Of a DNA stretch of 64,000 nt, positions 7,207 to 16,198 are shown in pieces. The notes below the pieces were generated by a model. The model worked only from the letters and a program-made list of their open reading frames with translations, ran no database searches and had not been told where the DNA came from. A program made the translations under genes and the position numbers. Within the stretch, counting starts at the first letter, position 1; each line of letters starts with the position of its first letter. Origin of the DNA: Rhodococcus oxybenzonivorans. GTDB lineage: Bacteria; Actinomycetota; Actinomycetes; Mycobacteriales; Mycobacteriaceae. The DNA is taken from positions 1 to 64,000 of the forward strand of contig NZ_CP021356.1 of NCBI RefSeq assembly GCF_003130705.1. Reading direction: 5' to 3'.

Positions 7207-7225
7207 TACGGTAGGGGGGTATGGT
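7207..7225 (+). promoter_or_regulatory. CsoR-type operator and -10 for copZ-copA
   Basis: TACGGTAGGGGGGTA (7207-7221, flanked as ATAC...GTAT) runs into a good -10, TATGGT (7220-7225). The regulator is most likely the CsoR encoded at 11,061-11,402. Confidence 0.7.
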
Positions 7226-7287
7226 AAATCTGTAGATGGGTCGCGACGACCTCAATCCACTCCCGAGCCGACGAAAGAAGGACATAG

Positions 7288-7494
7288 ATGAGCACCACCA
7301 CCGTCACCGTCACCGGAATGACCTGCGGGCACTGCGTTTCCTCGGTCCGCGAAGAGATCGGCAACATCCCCGGCGTCACCGCCGTGGACGTCGACCTCGC
7401 GAGCGGTCGGGTCGCTATCGACTCCGACTCCCCGATCGAGCAGGCAGCGCTCGCCCGGGCAGTCGACGAGGCCGGCTACCAGCTCGCCGGCTGA
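7288..7494 (+). CDS. copZ: CopZ-type copper chaperone (68 aa)
   Basis: A single heavy-metal-associated domain: VTVTGMTCGHCVSSVREEIG carries the MxCxxC Cu(I) site at about residues 11-16, and GYQLAG closes the fold. The ribosome site GAAAGAAGGA precedes ATG 7288. It is cytosolic and would hand Cu(I) to the CopA encoded 1 kb downstream or to CsoR. It is the first gene of the CsoR-controlled unit. Confidence 0.92.
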   Translation: MSTTTVTVTGMTCGHCVSSVREEIGNIPGVTAVDVDLASGRVAIDSDSPIEQAALARAVDEAGYQLAG

Positions 7495-7531
7495 CCTGAC
7501 GACACCCAGACCCGGACAGGAGATTCCCACG

Positions 7532-8479
7532 ATGAACGCATCGTCGAAGTTCGCCGGATTCACCGTCGGCCTGGCCGCGGTCTTCGCACTCGCCCTCGGG
7601 GCCGGGGCCGCCTTCGGCCCCGAGGTACCCGCACCGGCCGACACACACGACACCTCAACCCACGACGCCGGACCCGGTTCGATTACGGACGCACCGGTCG
7701 CCGAACAGACACCTGGAGGACTGATGGTCACCGACAGCGGATACACCCTGGCACTGGACACCGCGCAGGTTCCCGCCGGCGCTAACGTGCCGCTGCGGTT
7801 CCGCATCCTGGACGCCGACGGGCAGCCGGTCACCCGCTACGTCGACAGCCACGACAAACAACTGCACCTGATCGCGGTGCGCCGCGACCTGACCGGATAC
7901 CAGCACGTGCACCCGGTACTCGACGCCGCCGGAACCTGGTCCGTTCCGCTCGATCTGACCCGCGCCGGGGCGTACCGGGTGTTCGCCGACTTCACCCCCG
8001 ACGGCGGAGACGGCGTGACCCTCGGCGCCGACCTGCAGGTCGCCGGAGCCTACGATCCGCAGACCCTGCCCCCGGTGGCCGCAGCCACCGTGGTCGACGG
8101 GTACACCGTCACCCTCGACGGCACCCTCACCCCGGGTCAGGCCTCGAAGGTCACCCTGTCGGTCGCCCGCGGCGGGCAGCCGGTGACGGATCTGCAGCCC
8201 TACCTCGGCGCGTACGGTCACCTGGTTGCCCTGCGGGCCGCCGACCTCGGCTACCTGCACGTGCACCCGGACGGCCATCCCGGTGACGGGGTCACCGCAC
8301 CCGGTCCGGGCATCGACTTCTATGTCACCACCCCGAGCGCGGGCGACTACCGCCTGTTCCTCGACTTCCAGCACGATGGAGTGGTGCGGACCGCCGAATT
8401 CACCCTGACCGCCGGGCAGAGTTCCGGCGCCGCGGCGCCCCCCGCCCCGGAACCGATGCCCGCCGGACACGGACACTGA
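7532..8479 (+). CDS. Secreted His-rich duplicated-domain protein of the copper operon
   Basis: A 315-aa exported protein with a membrane-spanning start (FTVGLAAVFALALGAGAAFG). It contains two similar beta-rich domains, each with an HL(I/V)A(V/L)R...DL.GY.HVHP motif: LHLIAVRRDLTGYQHVHP near 110-130 and GHLVALRAADLGYLHVHP near 230-247. The C-terminus ends in GHGH. Duplicated His motifs suggest extracytoplasmic copper binding. Such proteins sit between copZ and copA in related actinobacteria, but no function is established to my knowledge. Expression is likely from the copZ promoter (37-nt gap). Confidence 0.7.
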   Translation: MNASSKFAGFTVGLAAVFALALGAGAAFGPEVPAPADTHDTSTHDAGPGSITDAPVAEQTPGGLMVTDSGYTLALDTAQVPAGANVPLRFRILDADGQPVTRYVDSHDKQLHLIAVRRDLTGYQHVHPVLDAAGTWSVPLDLTRAGAYRVFADFTPDGGDGVTLGADLQVAGAYDPQTLPPVAAATVVDGYTVTLDGTLTPGQASKVTLSVARGGQPVTDLQPYLGAYGHLVALRAADLGYLHVHPDGHPGDGVTAPGPGIDFYVTTPSAGDYRLFLDFQHDGVVRTAEFTLTAGQSSGAAAPPAPEPMPAGHGH

Positions 8480-8509
8480 CGAACACCACCACACCCGGAA
8501 GGAGGAACG

Positions 8510-10768
8510 ATGAATTCCGTCACGCAGCACCCGACCGCCGACGGCCAGGTCGAGCTCGAAATTGGTGGCATGACCTGCGCCTCGTGCGCGAACCGGATCG
8601 AGAAGAAGCTCAACAAACTCGACGGCGTCACCGCCACGGTGAACTACGCCACCGAGAAGGCCCGCGTCAACTACGTCGGTGCTGTGTCGACCGAGGATCT
8701 CGTGGCCACCGTCGAGCAGGCCGGCTACACCGCCAAGATCCCGGCGCCGCCCGCCGCCTATACCGCGGCAGGCCCCGCCGCGGAGCCGGACCCCACGGCC
8801 GCACTGCGTCAACGCCTGCTCGTGTCCTTGGTGCTCAGTGTGCCGGTGATCGCGATGGCCATGGTTCCGGCGCTGCAGTTCACCCACTGGCAGTGGCTTT
8901 CACTCACCCTCGCCGCCCCGGTGGTGGTGTGGGGGGCGTGGCCGTTCCACAAGGCCGCCTTCACCAACCTGCGGCACGGCACCTCCACGATGGACACCCT
9001 CATCTCGATGGGCACCCTCGCCGCCCTGGGCTGGTCGCTGTATGCGCTGTTCTGGGGCACCGCCGGTATGCCGGGCATGACCCACCCGTTCGAGCTGACC
9101 ATCTCCCGCTCCGACGGGGCCGGCAACATCTACCTCGAGGCCGCCGCCGGGGTCACCACCTTCATCCTCGCCGGCCGCTACTTCGAGGCCCGCTCCAAGC
9201 GGCGCGCCGGTGCCGCCCTGCGGGCCCTGCTCGAACTCGGCGCCAAAGAGGTCTCGGTGCTGCGCGGCGGTGTCGAGCAGCGCATCCCGGTCGATCAACT
9301 GGCCGTCGGTGACGAGTTCGTCGTCCGCCCCGGGGAGAAGATCGCCACTGACGGTGTCGTCACCGACGGCTCTTCCGCGGTGGATGCGTCGATGCTCACC
9401 GGCGAATCCGTGCCCGTCGAGGCCGGACCCGACGACCAGGTCGTGGGCGCCACCGTCAACGTCGGCGGCCGGATCACCGTGCGTGCCACCCGCATCGGGT
9501 CCGACACCCAGCTCGCGCAGATGGCGAAACTCGTCGAAGACGCCCAGACCGGTAAGGCGCAGGCGCAACGGTTGGCCGACAAGATCTCCGGGATCTTCGT
9601 CCCGATCGTCATCGCCCTGTCCGTCGCCACGCTGGGTTTCTGGATCGGCACCGGCGGCGGCCTCGCGGCCGCGTTCACCGCCGCCGTCGCCGTGCTGATC
9701 ATCGCCTGCCCCTGCGCCCTCGGCCTGGCCACCCCGACCGCACTGATGGTCGGCACCGGCCGCGGCGCCCAGCTCGGCATCCTGATCAAGGGGCCCGAGG
9801 TCCTCGAATCGACCCGCCGCGTCGACACCGTGGTGCTCGACAAGACCGGCACCGTCACCACCGGCAAGATGACCCTGCTCGATGTGATCACCGCCGACGG
9901 CGAAGACACCAACCAGGTGCTCCGCCTGGCCGGCGCCCTCGAGGATTCCTCCGAGCACCCCATCGCCGCGGCCATCGCCAAAGGCGCCCGCGACAAGGTC
10001 GGGACCCTGCCGAAGGTGGAGCAGTTCATCAACATCGAAGGCCTCGGAGTGCAGGGCATGATCGACGACCACGCCGTGATCGTCGGACGGGCCCGCCTAC
10101 TCGCAGACTGGGCCCAGCACCTACCCACCGATCTCGAAGCGGCCATGACCGCAGCCGAATCCGAAGGCAAGACCGCCGTCGCAGTCGGCTGGGACGGTAA
10201 AGCCCGCGCCGTGCTCGTCGTCGCCGACGCCGTCAAGGCCACCTCGGCCGAGGCGATCGGACAGCTCCGGAACCTGGGTCTGACCCCGATCATGCTCACC
10301 GGCGACAACGCGGCCGCCGCCCGCGCCATCGCCGACCAGGTCGGCATCGACGAGGTGATCGCCGAAGTGCTGCCCGCCGACAAGGTGGACGTCGTCAAAC
10401 GGCTGCAGGATCAGGGCAAGGTCGTCGCGATGGTCGGCGACGGTGTCAACGACGCCGCCGCCCTGGCGCAGGCCGACCTCGGTCTGGCGATGGGCACCGG
10501 CACCGACGTCGCGATCGAAGCCAGTGACCTGACGCTGGTGCGCGGTGACCTCCGCGCCGCAGCGGACGCGATCCGATTGGCCCGCAAGACGTTAAGCACC
10601 ATCAAGGGCAACCTGTTCTGGGCCTTCGCCTACAACGTCGCCGCCCTCCCCCTGGCCGCGGCCGGGCTGCTCAACCCGATGCTGGCCGGTGCGGCGATGG
10701 CGTTCTCGTCGGTGTTCGTGGTCAGCAACAGCCTGCGGCTTCGCCGATTCCGGTCCCTCGCCGGATAA
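8510..10768 (+). CDS. copA: Cu(I)-exporting P1B-type ATPase CopA
   Basis: A 752-aa pump. An N-terminal HMA domain has GMTCASC (about residues 20-26). The membrane metal motif is CPC in [15 protein letters not shown] (about 400). The TGES loop, the phosphorylation motif [10 protein letters not shown] (D near 444), the hinge region HPIAAAI and [12 protein letters not shown] (about 641) are all present. The complete motif set predicts an active Cu(I) exporter. GGAAGGAGG lies just before ATG 8510. It is co-transcribed with copZ and the secreted protein, and the hairpin at 10,800-10,827 may end the unit. Confidence 0.95.
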   Translation: MNSVTQHPTADGQVELEIGGMTCASCANRIEKKLNKLDGVTATVNYATEKARVNYVGAVSTEDLVATVEQAGYTAKIPAPPAAYTAAGPAAEPDPTAALRQRLLVSLVLSVPVIAMAMVPALQFTHWQWLSLTLAAPVVVWGAWPFHKAAFTNLRHGTSTMDTLISMGTLAALGWSLYALFWGTAGMPGMTHPFELTISRSDGAGNIYLEAAAGVTTFILAGRYFEARSKRRAGAALRALLELGAKEVSVLRGGVEQRIPVDQLAVGDEFVVRPGEKIATDGVVTDGSSAVDASMLTGESVPVEAGPDDQVVGATVNVGGRITVRATRIGSDTQLAQMAKLVEDAQTGKAQAQRLADKISGIFVPIVIALSVATLGFWIGTGGGLAAAFTAAVAVLIIACPCALGLATPTALMVGTGRGAQLGILIKGPEVLESTRRVDTVVLDKTGTVTTGKMTLLDVITADGEDTNQVLRLAGALEDSSEHPIAAAIAKGARDKVGTLPKVEQFINIEGLGVQGMIDDHAVIVGRARLLADWAQHLPTDLEAAMTAAESEGKTAVAVGWDGKARAVLVVADAVKATSAEAIGQLRNLGLTPIMLTGDNAAAARAIADQVGIDEVIAEVLPADKVDVVKRLQDQGKVVAMVGDGVNDAAALAQADLGLAMGTGTDVAIEASDLTLVRGDLRAAADAIRLARKTLSTIKGNLFWAFAYNVAALPLAAAGLLNPMLAGAAMAFSSVFVVSNSLRLRRFRSLAG

Positions 10769-10799
10769 CCGCGTGCAGGAAACCGCCCCGGAGGTGGGT

Positions 10800-10827
10800 G
10801 GGTGGGCGTGCAGGCGCCCGCCCACCC
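10800..10827 (+). terminator. Hairpin after copA
   Basis: GGGTGGGCG (10800-10808) pairs with CGCCCACCC (10819-10827). There is no U-tract, as is common in high-GC actinobacteria. Confidence 0.45.
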
Positions 10828-10869
10828 CACACTCTTCATCGATAGTGCAGTCCCCGGAAGGAGGAGACC

Positions 10870-11037
10870 ATGTCCTCGGTGACAACGACTTTGGTGCGCA
10901 TCAGCCGGCATCCCGCGACCCGGGCGGCGGTGAAGTGCGCGGTGATGTGCGCCACGTCGGCGATCGGCCGCCGGGTCGAGGGCCCACACCCCACCCCGGA
11001 TACCCCGGGCGGGCATAATCGGGGGTGCTCGGCATGA
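10870..11037 (+). CDS. Small ORF upstream of csoR (55 aa)
   Basis: The very strong ribosome site GGAAGGAGGAG precedes ATG 10870. The product contains VKCAVMCATSAIGRR (Cys23 and Cys27 as CxxxC) and ends GCSA. Its stop overlaps a further ATG (11,034) that lies in the frame of csoR. The Cys spacing hints at metal binding or a leader role. No family is recognised, and it might only serve translation of csoR. The candidate csoR promoter lies within its 3' end. Confidence 0.4.
   Translation: MSSVTTTLVRISRHPATRAAVKCAVMCATSAIGRRVEGPHPTPDTPGGHNRGCSA
11000..11019 (+). promoter_or_regulatory. Candidate csoR promoter and autoregulatory site
   Basis: ATACCCCGGGCGGGCAT (11000-11016) is an imperfect palindrome with ATACCCC/GGGCAT ends. 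It overlaps a -10-like CATAAT (11014-11019) placed about 40 nt before ATG 11061. It is less similar to the two strong boxes at 6941 and 7207. Confidence 0.4.
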
Positions 11038-11060
11038 GAATCGGATTCCAGGAGGACACC

Positions 11061-11402
11061 ATGGCCACCACTCCCCCGGCCACCCAGGCACCTGCCGAGA
11101 CCGACGGCCATGACCACGCCGCGCACGGCTACATCACCGAAAAGGACGCCTACCTCAAGCGCCTCAGGCGCATCGAAGGCCAGGCCCGCGGACTGCAGCG
11201 GATGGTCGAGGAAGACAAGTACTGCATCGACATCCTCACCCAGGTCTCCGCGATGACCAAGGCCCTGCAGGCCGTGGCCATGGGACTGCTCGAAGACCAC
11301 ATCAGTCACTGCGTGGTCGACGCCGCCGTCGCCGGCGGTCCCGCAGCAGAGGCGAAGATCAAAGAGGCCACCGACGCGATCTCCCGGCTGGTCCGCTCCT
11401 AA
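11061..11402 (+). CDS. csoR: CsoR copper-sensing repressor (113 aa)
   Basis: An all-helical CsoR/RcnR (DUF156) protein: KRLRRIEGQARGLQRMVEE, then YCIDILTQVSAMTKALQAVA, and LLEDHISHCVVDA. The Cu(I) ligand trio Cys, His, Cys (YC..., DHISHC) is present. Release from DNA on copper binding would induce the units at 6941 and 7207. ATG 11061 is chosen because AGGAGG lies 5 nt upstream and the homology starts soon after. The preceding His-rich tail (DGHDHAAHG) is typical of actinobacterial members. Confidence 0.93.
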   Translation: MATTPPATQAPAETDGHDHAAHGYITEKDAYLKRLRRIEGQARGLQRMVEEDKYCIDILTQVSAMTKALQAVAMGLLEDHISHCVVDAAVAGGPAAEAKIKEATDAISRLVRS

Positions 11403-11428
11403 AACACCGGTCCCGGCCTGCCGGAGGG

Positions 11429-11821
11429 TCAGTCGTCGTCGTCCACCCCGGCGTTCTCGTCGGAAATCTCGACGAGGCGGCGCAAGCAATGCATCCGCAA
11501 CGGTTCCGGAAACCCGTCCGCGAGACGGTAATAGACGGTGCGGCCCGCCTTGCGGCGGGTGACCATTCCGGCGGTGCGCAAGATCCGCAGGGCGTACCCG
11601 ACGGCGTCCTCGCCGAGGTCGAGAGTCAGCGCGATATCGCCCACACACAGTTCCTCGGCCACATCGAGGGCGTAGATCACCCGGGTACGGGTGGGGTCGG
11701 CAAGCAGGCTCAGAATGCTGCTCAACCGGGCGGCATCGTCGCGGCTGAGCAACCGCTCACGTGCATGCGCCACCCGCGCCGGATCGACCGGGTGCCCCTC
11801 GGCTATGGACGGGTGACTCAT
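11429..11821 (-). CDS. ArsR/CmtR-type winged-helix metalloregulator (130 aa)
   Basis: ArsR-family fold: LSSILSLLADPTRTRVIYAL, recognition region DIALTLDLGEDAVGYALRIL, wing MVTRRKAGRTVYYRL. Metal-site candidates are the Cys in ELCVGDIA (CmtR/CadC-like alpha-3 site, here with Gly where a second Cys is often found) and MHCLRRL near the C-terminus. The acidic DDDD tail is unusual. An upstream GTG at 11,839 is an alternative start. It is divergent from the copper-storage gene, with an inverted repeat between them that it probably binds. The inducing metal is uncertain. Confidence 0.8.
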   Translation of the reverse strand: MSHPSIAEGHPVDPARVAHARERLLSRDDAARLSSILSLLADPTRTRVIYALDVAEELCVGDIALTLDLGEDAVGYALRILRTAGMVTRRKAGRTVYYRLADGFPEPLRMHCLRRLVEISDENAGVDDDD

Positions 11822-11871
11822 GCACCCATTCTGACCCACGCCATACCCACCCCGCGGCCCGACCGGCTGTT

Positions 11872-11893
11872 TACCCGTACGGGTTTACGGGTA
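11872..11893. promoter_or_regulatory. Inverted-repeat operator between the regulator and the Cys-rich protein
   Basis: TACCCGTA (11872-11879) and TACGGGTA (11886-11893) form a perfect 8-bp inverted repeat with a 6-bp spacer in the divergent promoter region, a typical layout for ArsR-family operators. Confidence 0.6.
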
Positions 11894-11966
11894 TATGGTG
11901 GCGGGGCCGACGTTGTTTCAGCGGCGTCCGCCGCCCGACATGCCCCTTCACGAAAAGGGAGTCATC

Positions 11967-12374
11967 GTGAGCACAGCCGAGAGAATGCTCGAGAGCTATC
12001 CGAAGGATCTGGGGCATATCGACAAGGCGAAACTTCTGACCTGTATCGAGGCGTGTGTCGCCTGCGCGCAGGCGTGCACGGCCTGCGCGCATGCGTGTCT
12101 GAGTGAGCCGTCGGTGGCCGACCTGACCGCCTGCATTCGCACCAACCTCGACTGCGCCGACATCTGTGAGGCCACCGGGCGGGTGCTCTCCCGTCACACC
12201 GGATTCGACCCCGATCTCACGGCGGCGGTCCTCGAAACCTGTGTCACCGCGTGTAAGTCGTGCGGAGATCGGTGCGCCGAGCACGCCTCGATGCACGAGC
12301 ACTGCTCGGTCTGCGCCGATGCGTGCCGGCGGTGTGAGAGCGCCTGCCGCGAGTTGTTCGCCGCACTCGACTGA
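11967..12374 (+). CDS. Cys-rich four-helix-bundle copper-storage protein (Csp/DUF326-like)
   Basis: A 135-aa protein with 18 Cys, mostly spaced i, i+3/i+4 along helices (CIEACVACAQACTACAHAC; CKSCGDRC; CSVCADACRRCESAC). This is the pattern of Csp proteins, whose helix bundles hold many Cu(I) ions inside a Cys-lined core. No signal peptide is seen, so it resembles cytosolic Csp3. GTG 11967 follows AAAAGGGAG with good spacing. It is divergent from an ArsR-type regulator, and storage would complement CopZ/CopA export. Confidence 0.85.
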   Translation: MSTAERMLESYPKDLGHIDKAKLLTCIEACVACAQACTACAHACLSEPSVADLTACIRTNLDCADICEATGRVLSRHTGFDPDLTAAVLETCVTACKSCGDRCAEHASMHEHCSVCADACRRCESACRELFAALD

Positions 12375-12425
12375 CCCCGTCTGTGCCACCGCATCCGCCG
12401 AAAGAAAGAGAGAAGGTTGTTGTCG

Positions 12426-13145
12426 ATGAACAAGTCCCTCGCCCTCGGCGCCGCATCGGCGGCGCTGCTGCTGGCCCTGACCGCGTGCGGTGATTCCGGC
12501 ACCGAGGAGAGCGCCGCGACCACCACCCCGGCCGCCGTCACCACCTCGGTGAGCGCGGAGAACGGTGCCGCCGAGCACAACGACGCCGATATCGCCTTCG
12601 CGCAGGGGATGGTTCCCCACCACAGCCAGGCGATCGAGATGAGTGACATGCTGCTCGCCAAGCAGGGGATCGACCCGCGGGTGGTCGACCTCGCGCAGCA
12701 GATCAAGGCCGCTCAGGGCCCGGAAATCGAGCAACTCAACGCCTGGCTGACCGCGTGGGGTGAAGGCACCGCGGCGACCACGACGACCGGCATGAACATG
12801 ACCGAGTCCATGCCCATGGGCACCGGGATGCAGATGCCCGAGGCACCGGGTGTGGTACCGCCGGCGGGCACTACGGGGATGGACATGCCCGGGATGGAGG
12901 GCGGCGACGAGATGGAAGGGATGATGTCGGCCGAAGACATGGCTGCCCTGCGCGACGCCCAGGGCGTCGATGCCGCCAAACTCTTTCTCACCCAGATGAT
13001 CGAGCACCACAAGGGTGCGATCACCATGGCCCAGACCGAGGTGGAGGACGGCCAGAACGCGCAGGCGAAAGCGATGGCGCAGAACATCATCACCACCCAG
13101 CAGCAGGAAATCACCACCATGGAACAGATCCTGTCGACCCTCTGA
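12426..13145 (+). CDS. DUF305 lipoprotein, copper-island copy 1 (239 aa)
   Basis: Lipobox LLALTAC (Cys near 21) predicts membrane anchoring outside the cell. Two helical repeats carry FAQGMVPHHSQAIEMS and LTQMIEHHKGAITMAQTE, the HH/M motifs of the DUF305 (ferritin-like) family. Between them is a Met-rich linker (GMNMTESMPMG, MDMPGMEGGDEMEGMM) suited to Cu(I). ATG 12426 is preferred over TTG 12417 by distance from AGAAGG. A paralogue lies at 52,052-52,738. It sits 51 nt after the storage gene and probably shares its transcript. Confidence 0.85.
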   Translation: MNKSLALGAASAALLLALTACGDSGTEESAATTTPAAVTTSVSAENGAAEHNDADIAFAQGMVPHHSQAIEMSDMLLAKQGIDPRVVDLAQQIKAAQGPEIEQLNAWLTAWGEGTAATTTTGMNMTESMPMGTGMQMPEAPGVVPPAGTTGMDMPGMEGGDEMEGMMSAEDMAALRDAQGVDAAKLFLTQMIEHHKGAITMAQTEVEDGQNAQAKAMAQNIITTQQQEITTMEQILSTL

Positions 13146-13208
13146 ACCGATATGCGGCTGCCCCCACGACCCCGTCCGTCCCGCGGTCGTGGGGCGGAAA
13201 GGACTCTC

Positions 13209-13436
13209 GTGAGCACCACCAACACCTACGCGGTCACCGGCATGACCTGCGAGCACTGCGTCAAAGCCGTGCGTGAGGAAATCGAACAACTCGACGGGGT
13301 GAGCGCCGTCGACATCGACCTCACGGTCGGCGGCCAGTCCCGGGTCGCCGTCACCACCGACACGCCGCTGCCGCTCGATCAGATCCGCGGCGCCGTCGAG
13401 GAAGCCGGTTACCACCTCGCCACTCCGGCGAGCTGA
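13209..13436 (+). CDS. Second CopZ-type copper chaperone (75 aa)
   Basis: An HMA domain with VTGMTCEHCVKAVREEIEQL and closing GYHLATPAS. GTG 13209 follows GGAAAGGA. It is similar to the chaperone at 7,288 but adjoins the CopB-type ATPase, so each export ATPase has its own chaperone. The gap to the ATPase gene is 24 nt. Confidence 0.9.
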   Translation: MSTTNTYAVTGMTCEHCVKAVREEIEQLDGVSAVDIDLTVGGQSRVAVTTDTPLPLDQIRGAVEEAGYHLATPAS

Positions 13437-13460
13437 CCCCCCGACCACGAAGGATTGACG

Positions 13461-15593
13461 ATGGCGCATCCGAGCGGGCATTCCGAGACCGGCGTCCACG
13501 CCGGTGATCACCGGCATCACGCGGAGCAGGCGGCCGAACACCACGGTGCCGGGCATGATCACGGCGGACACGATCACGGCGGTGGACGGGACAAACACAA
13601 AGGCCACGGCGCCCACGGGGAGGTGTTCCGCCGCAAGTTCTGGGTGAGCCTGGCCTTGTCGATCCCGGTGGTGATCTTCAGCCACATGGTCGCCGACCTC
13701 CTCGGCTACTCCATGCCCGAGTTTCCCGGCGTGATGTGGATCGCCCCCGTCCTGGGCACGGTGATCTTCTTCTACGGCGGCATGCCCTTCCTCACCGGCG
13801 CATGGAGCGAGCTGCAATCCCGCCAGCCCGGGATGATGCTGCTGATCGGCATGGCCATCTCGGTGGCCTTCATCGCCTCCTGGATCACCACCCTCGAGCT
13901 CGGCGGTTTCAATCTCGACTTCTGGTGGGAGCTGGCCCTTCTCATCGTGATCATGCTGCTCGGGCACTGGCTCGAGATGCGCGCCCTCGGATCGGCCTCC
14001 GGGGCGCTCGAGGCCCTCGCCGCGCTGCTGCCGGACACCGCCGACAAGATCACCGACGACGGGGTCACCGAGGTCCCGATCTCCGAGCTGACCACCGGTG
14101 ATCTGGTCCTGGTTCGGGCCGGGGCCCGGGTTCCGGCGGACGGCACCGTCACCGACGGCGTCGCCGAGGTCGACGAATCGATGATCACCGGCGAATCCAA
14201 GCCCGTCCCCCGGGCGGTGGGCGACACCGTGGTCGCCGGCACGGTGGCCACCGACAGCGCCCTGCGGGTGCAGGTGTCCGCCGTCGGCGAGGACACCGCC
14301 CTGGCCGGCATCCAGCGGATGGTGGCCGACGCGCAGGAATCGTCCTCCCGCGCCCAGGCTCTCGCCGACCGGGCCGCCGCCTTTCTGTTCTACTTCGCCA
14401 CCCTCGCCGGCATCATCACCTTCGCGGTCTGGACGCTGATCGGCAACCTCGATGAGGCGGTGGTCCGCACCGTCACGGTCCTGGTCATCGCCTGCCCCCA
14501 CGCCCTCGGCCTGGCCATCCCGTTGGTGATCGCCATCTCCACCGAACGCGCCGCCAAGGCAGGCGTTTTGGTCAAGGACCGGCTCTCCCTGGAACGGATG
14601 CGGACCGTCGACGTGGTCCTGTTCGACAAGACCGGCACCCTCACCCAGGGCAAGCATGCCGTCACCGGACTCGCCGCGAGCGCGGCCATCACCGAGGAGG
14701 ATCTCCTCGCCCTCGCCGCCGCCGTCGAAGCCGACAGCGAACACCCGGTCGCCAGGGCCATCGTCGCCGCCGCCGCGGCCAAGGTCCCCGCTTCAGCGGG
14801 CAGCTCCGCCACCGATTTCCGGTCCCTGCCCGGCCGCGGTGTGACCGCCACCATCGACGGCACCGACGTGTCGGTCGGTGGCCCGGCGATGCTTTCCGAT
14901 CTCGGTGTCACCGCGCCGCCCGAGGTCGCCGCGACAACCCAGCCGTGGGTAGGCCGCGGCGCGTCGGTGCTGCACGTGGTCCGCGGCGGTGAGGTGGTCG
15001 GCGCCCTGGCACTCGAGGACAAGGTGCGGGACGAGTCCCGCCAGGCCATCGACGCCCTGCACCAGCGGGGAATCAAGGTCGCCATGATCACCGGGGACGC
15101 CCGGCAGGTCGCCGACGCCGTCGCCGCCGATCTGGGTATCGACGAAGTGTTCGCGGACGTGCTCCCGGAGAACAAGGACGCGAAGGTCGCCGAGTTGCAG
15201 GCCCGCGGCCACAAAGTGGCGATGGTCGGCGACGGCGTCAACGACGCTCCCGCCTTGGCCCGGGCCGAGGTCGGTGTCGCGATCGGCGCGGGCACCGACG
15301 TGGCGATCGAATCGGCCGGGGTGGTCCTTGCCGCCGACGACCCCCGCGCGGTGCTCTCCATCATCGACCTCTCGAGGGCCAGCTACCGCAAGATGTGGCA
15401 GAACCTGGTGTGGGCCACCGGATACAACATCATCGCCGTCCCGCTGGCCGCCGGTGTTCTGGCCTTCGCCGGCGTCGCCATCTCCCCGGCCGTGGCGGCG
15501 GTGCTGATGTCGGTCTCCACCATCGTCGTCGCGCTCAACGCACAGCTTCTGCGGCGGATCGACCTCGACCCGGACCGGCTCGCCCACCACTGA
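13461..15593 (+). CDS. copB: CopB-type P1B ATPase with His-rich N-terminus
   Basis: A 710-aa metal pump. The first 55 residues are a His/Gly/Asp-rich metal-binding tail instead of an HMA domain. The membrane motif is CPH (VIACPHALGLAIPLV, about residue 344), the signature of the P1B-3 (CopB) group. DKTGTLTQGK (D near 388), HPVARAI and [12 protein letters not shown] complete the motor. The family is linked to Cu(II)/Ag export. ATG 13461 lies about 8 nt after AAGGA. It ends the second copper unit. Confidence 0.93.
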   Translation: MAHPSGHSETGVHAGDHRHHAEQAAEHHGAGHDHGGHDHGGGRDKHKGHGAHGEVFRRKFWVSLALSIPVVIFSHMVADLLGYSMPEFPGVMWIAPVLGTVIFFYGGMPFLTGAWSELQSRQPGMMLLIGMAISVAFIASWITTLELGGFNLDFWWELALLIVIMLLGHWLEMRALGSASGALEALAALLPDTADKITDDGVTEVPISELTTGDLVLVRAGARVPADGTVTDGVAEVDESMITGESKPVPRAVGDTVVAGTVATDSALRVQVSAVGEDTALAGIQRMVADAQESSSRAQALADRAAAFLFYFATLAGIITFAVWTLIGNLDEAVVRTVTVLVIACPHALGLAIPLVIAISTERAAKAGVLVKDRLSLERMRTVDVVLFDKTGTLTQGKHAVTGLAASAAITEEDLLALAAAVEADSEHPVARAIVAAAAAKVPASAGSSATDFRSLPGRGVTATIDGTDVSVGGPAMLSDLGVTAPPEVAATTQPWVGRGASVLHVVRGGEVVGALALEDKVRDESRQAIDALHQRGIKVAMITGDARQVADAVAADLGIDEVFADVLPENKDAKVAELQARGHKVAMVGDGVNDAPALARAEVGVAIGAGTDVAIESAGVVLAADDPRAVLSIIDLSRASYRKMWQNLVWATGYNIIAVPLAAGVLAFAGVAISPAVAAVLMSVSTIVVALNAQLLRRIDLDPDRLAHH

Positions 15594-16107
15594 ACCACGG
15601 TGAGCGCCCCGTGTGCTTCTTCGCCGCCGCGGCCTCCTGGGCTCCTGCCCGGCGGATCGCGCAGGTGCCGGACCTCGCTGACCCGTCTCCCGAGAATCGG
15701 AGTGCGCCAGGCTAATTAGTCGGTGTCTGAGCATTCACACGGTTCGCCGAGCCCGAGATGGGCCCTCCTCTCGCGCCGTGTGATCGCCGCCGCGAAACGC
15801 ATCGGCCCCGCGGATATCGGCGGAGTACTTTCGACGCACCGGGGACCTGGGCGCTACCGGGCCGCGGGTAGGCCAGGCTCGGCCGGATCTTGCCGGGCCT
15901 CACACCGAAGCGGCGATCCTCGAGAGGACACGGGCCGCGCCGCCGACGAGATGGCTGGCCACTCATCACAAGAGCGCTCAGAAGTGAAGTCGACGCCGTG
16001 AGGATCAATCTCGCGAGCAGTCGTTCACCAGCGCCTGGCCGTTGGTGATCGTGTGGATTGTCGCGTGGGTTTGGACTCCGCGTCGGGCTTTCGCGCGGCG
16101 CTCTTAC
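15594..16107. other. Gene-free stretch left of the transposon
   Basis: Open frames are present on both strands but without ribosome sites or recognisable domains. The transposon inserted at its right end. Rejoining the flanks through CACTT does not restore a convincing gene. Confidence 0.4.
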
Positions 16108-16112
16108 CACTT

Positions 16113-16171
16113 GGGGTCACGGTAGTAATGGCGCAAAAAACAACGAAGTTCGCGTAGTGCCTGGTCAGCGG
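16113..16171 (+). repeat. Left terminal inverted repeat (IRL)
   Basis: It begins GGGGTCACGGTAGTAATG and matches the right end over 59 bp except at position 7 (A versus C). It is longer than the usual 38 bp. The 5-bp target duplication CACTT lies immediately outside at 16108-16112. Confidence 0.93.
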
Positions 16172-16198
16172 GTAGACGGACGCTCTTGTTGGTGGCCG

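Noticed and set aside
16004..16107. Possible gene interrupted by the transposon
   Set aside because: Rejoining 16,112 with 26,892 gives only a short Arg/Lys-rich frame with no family, so disruption of a real gene is not supported.
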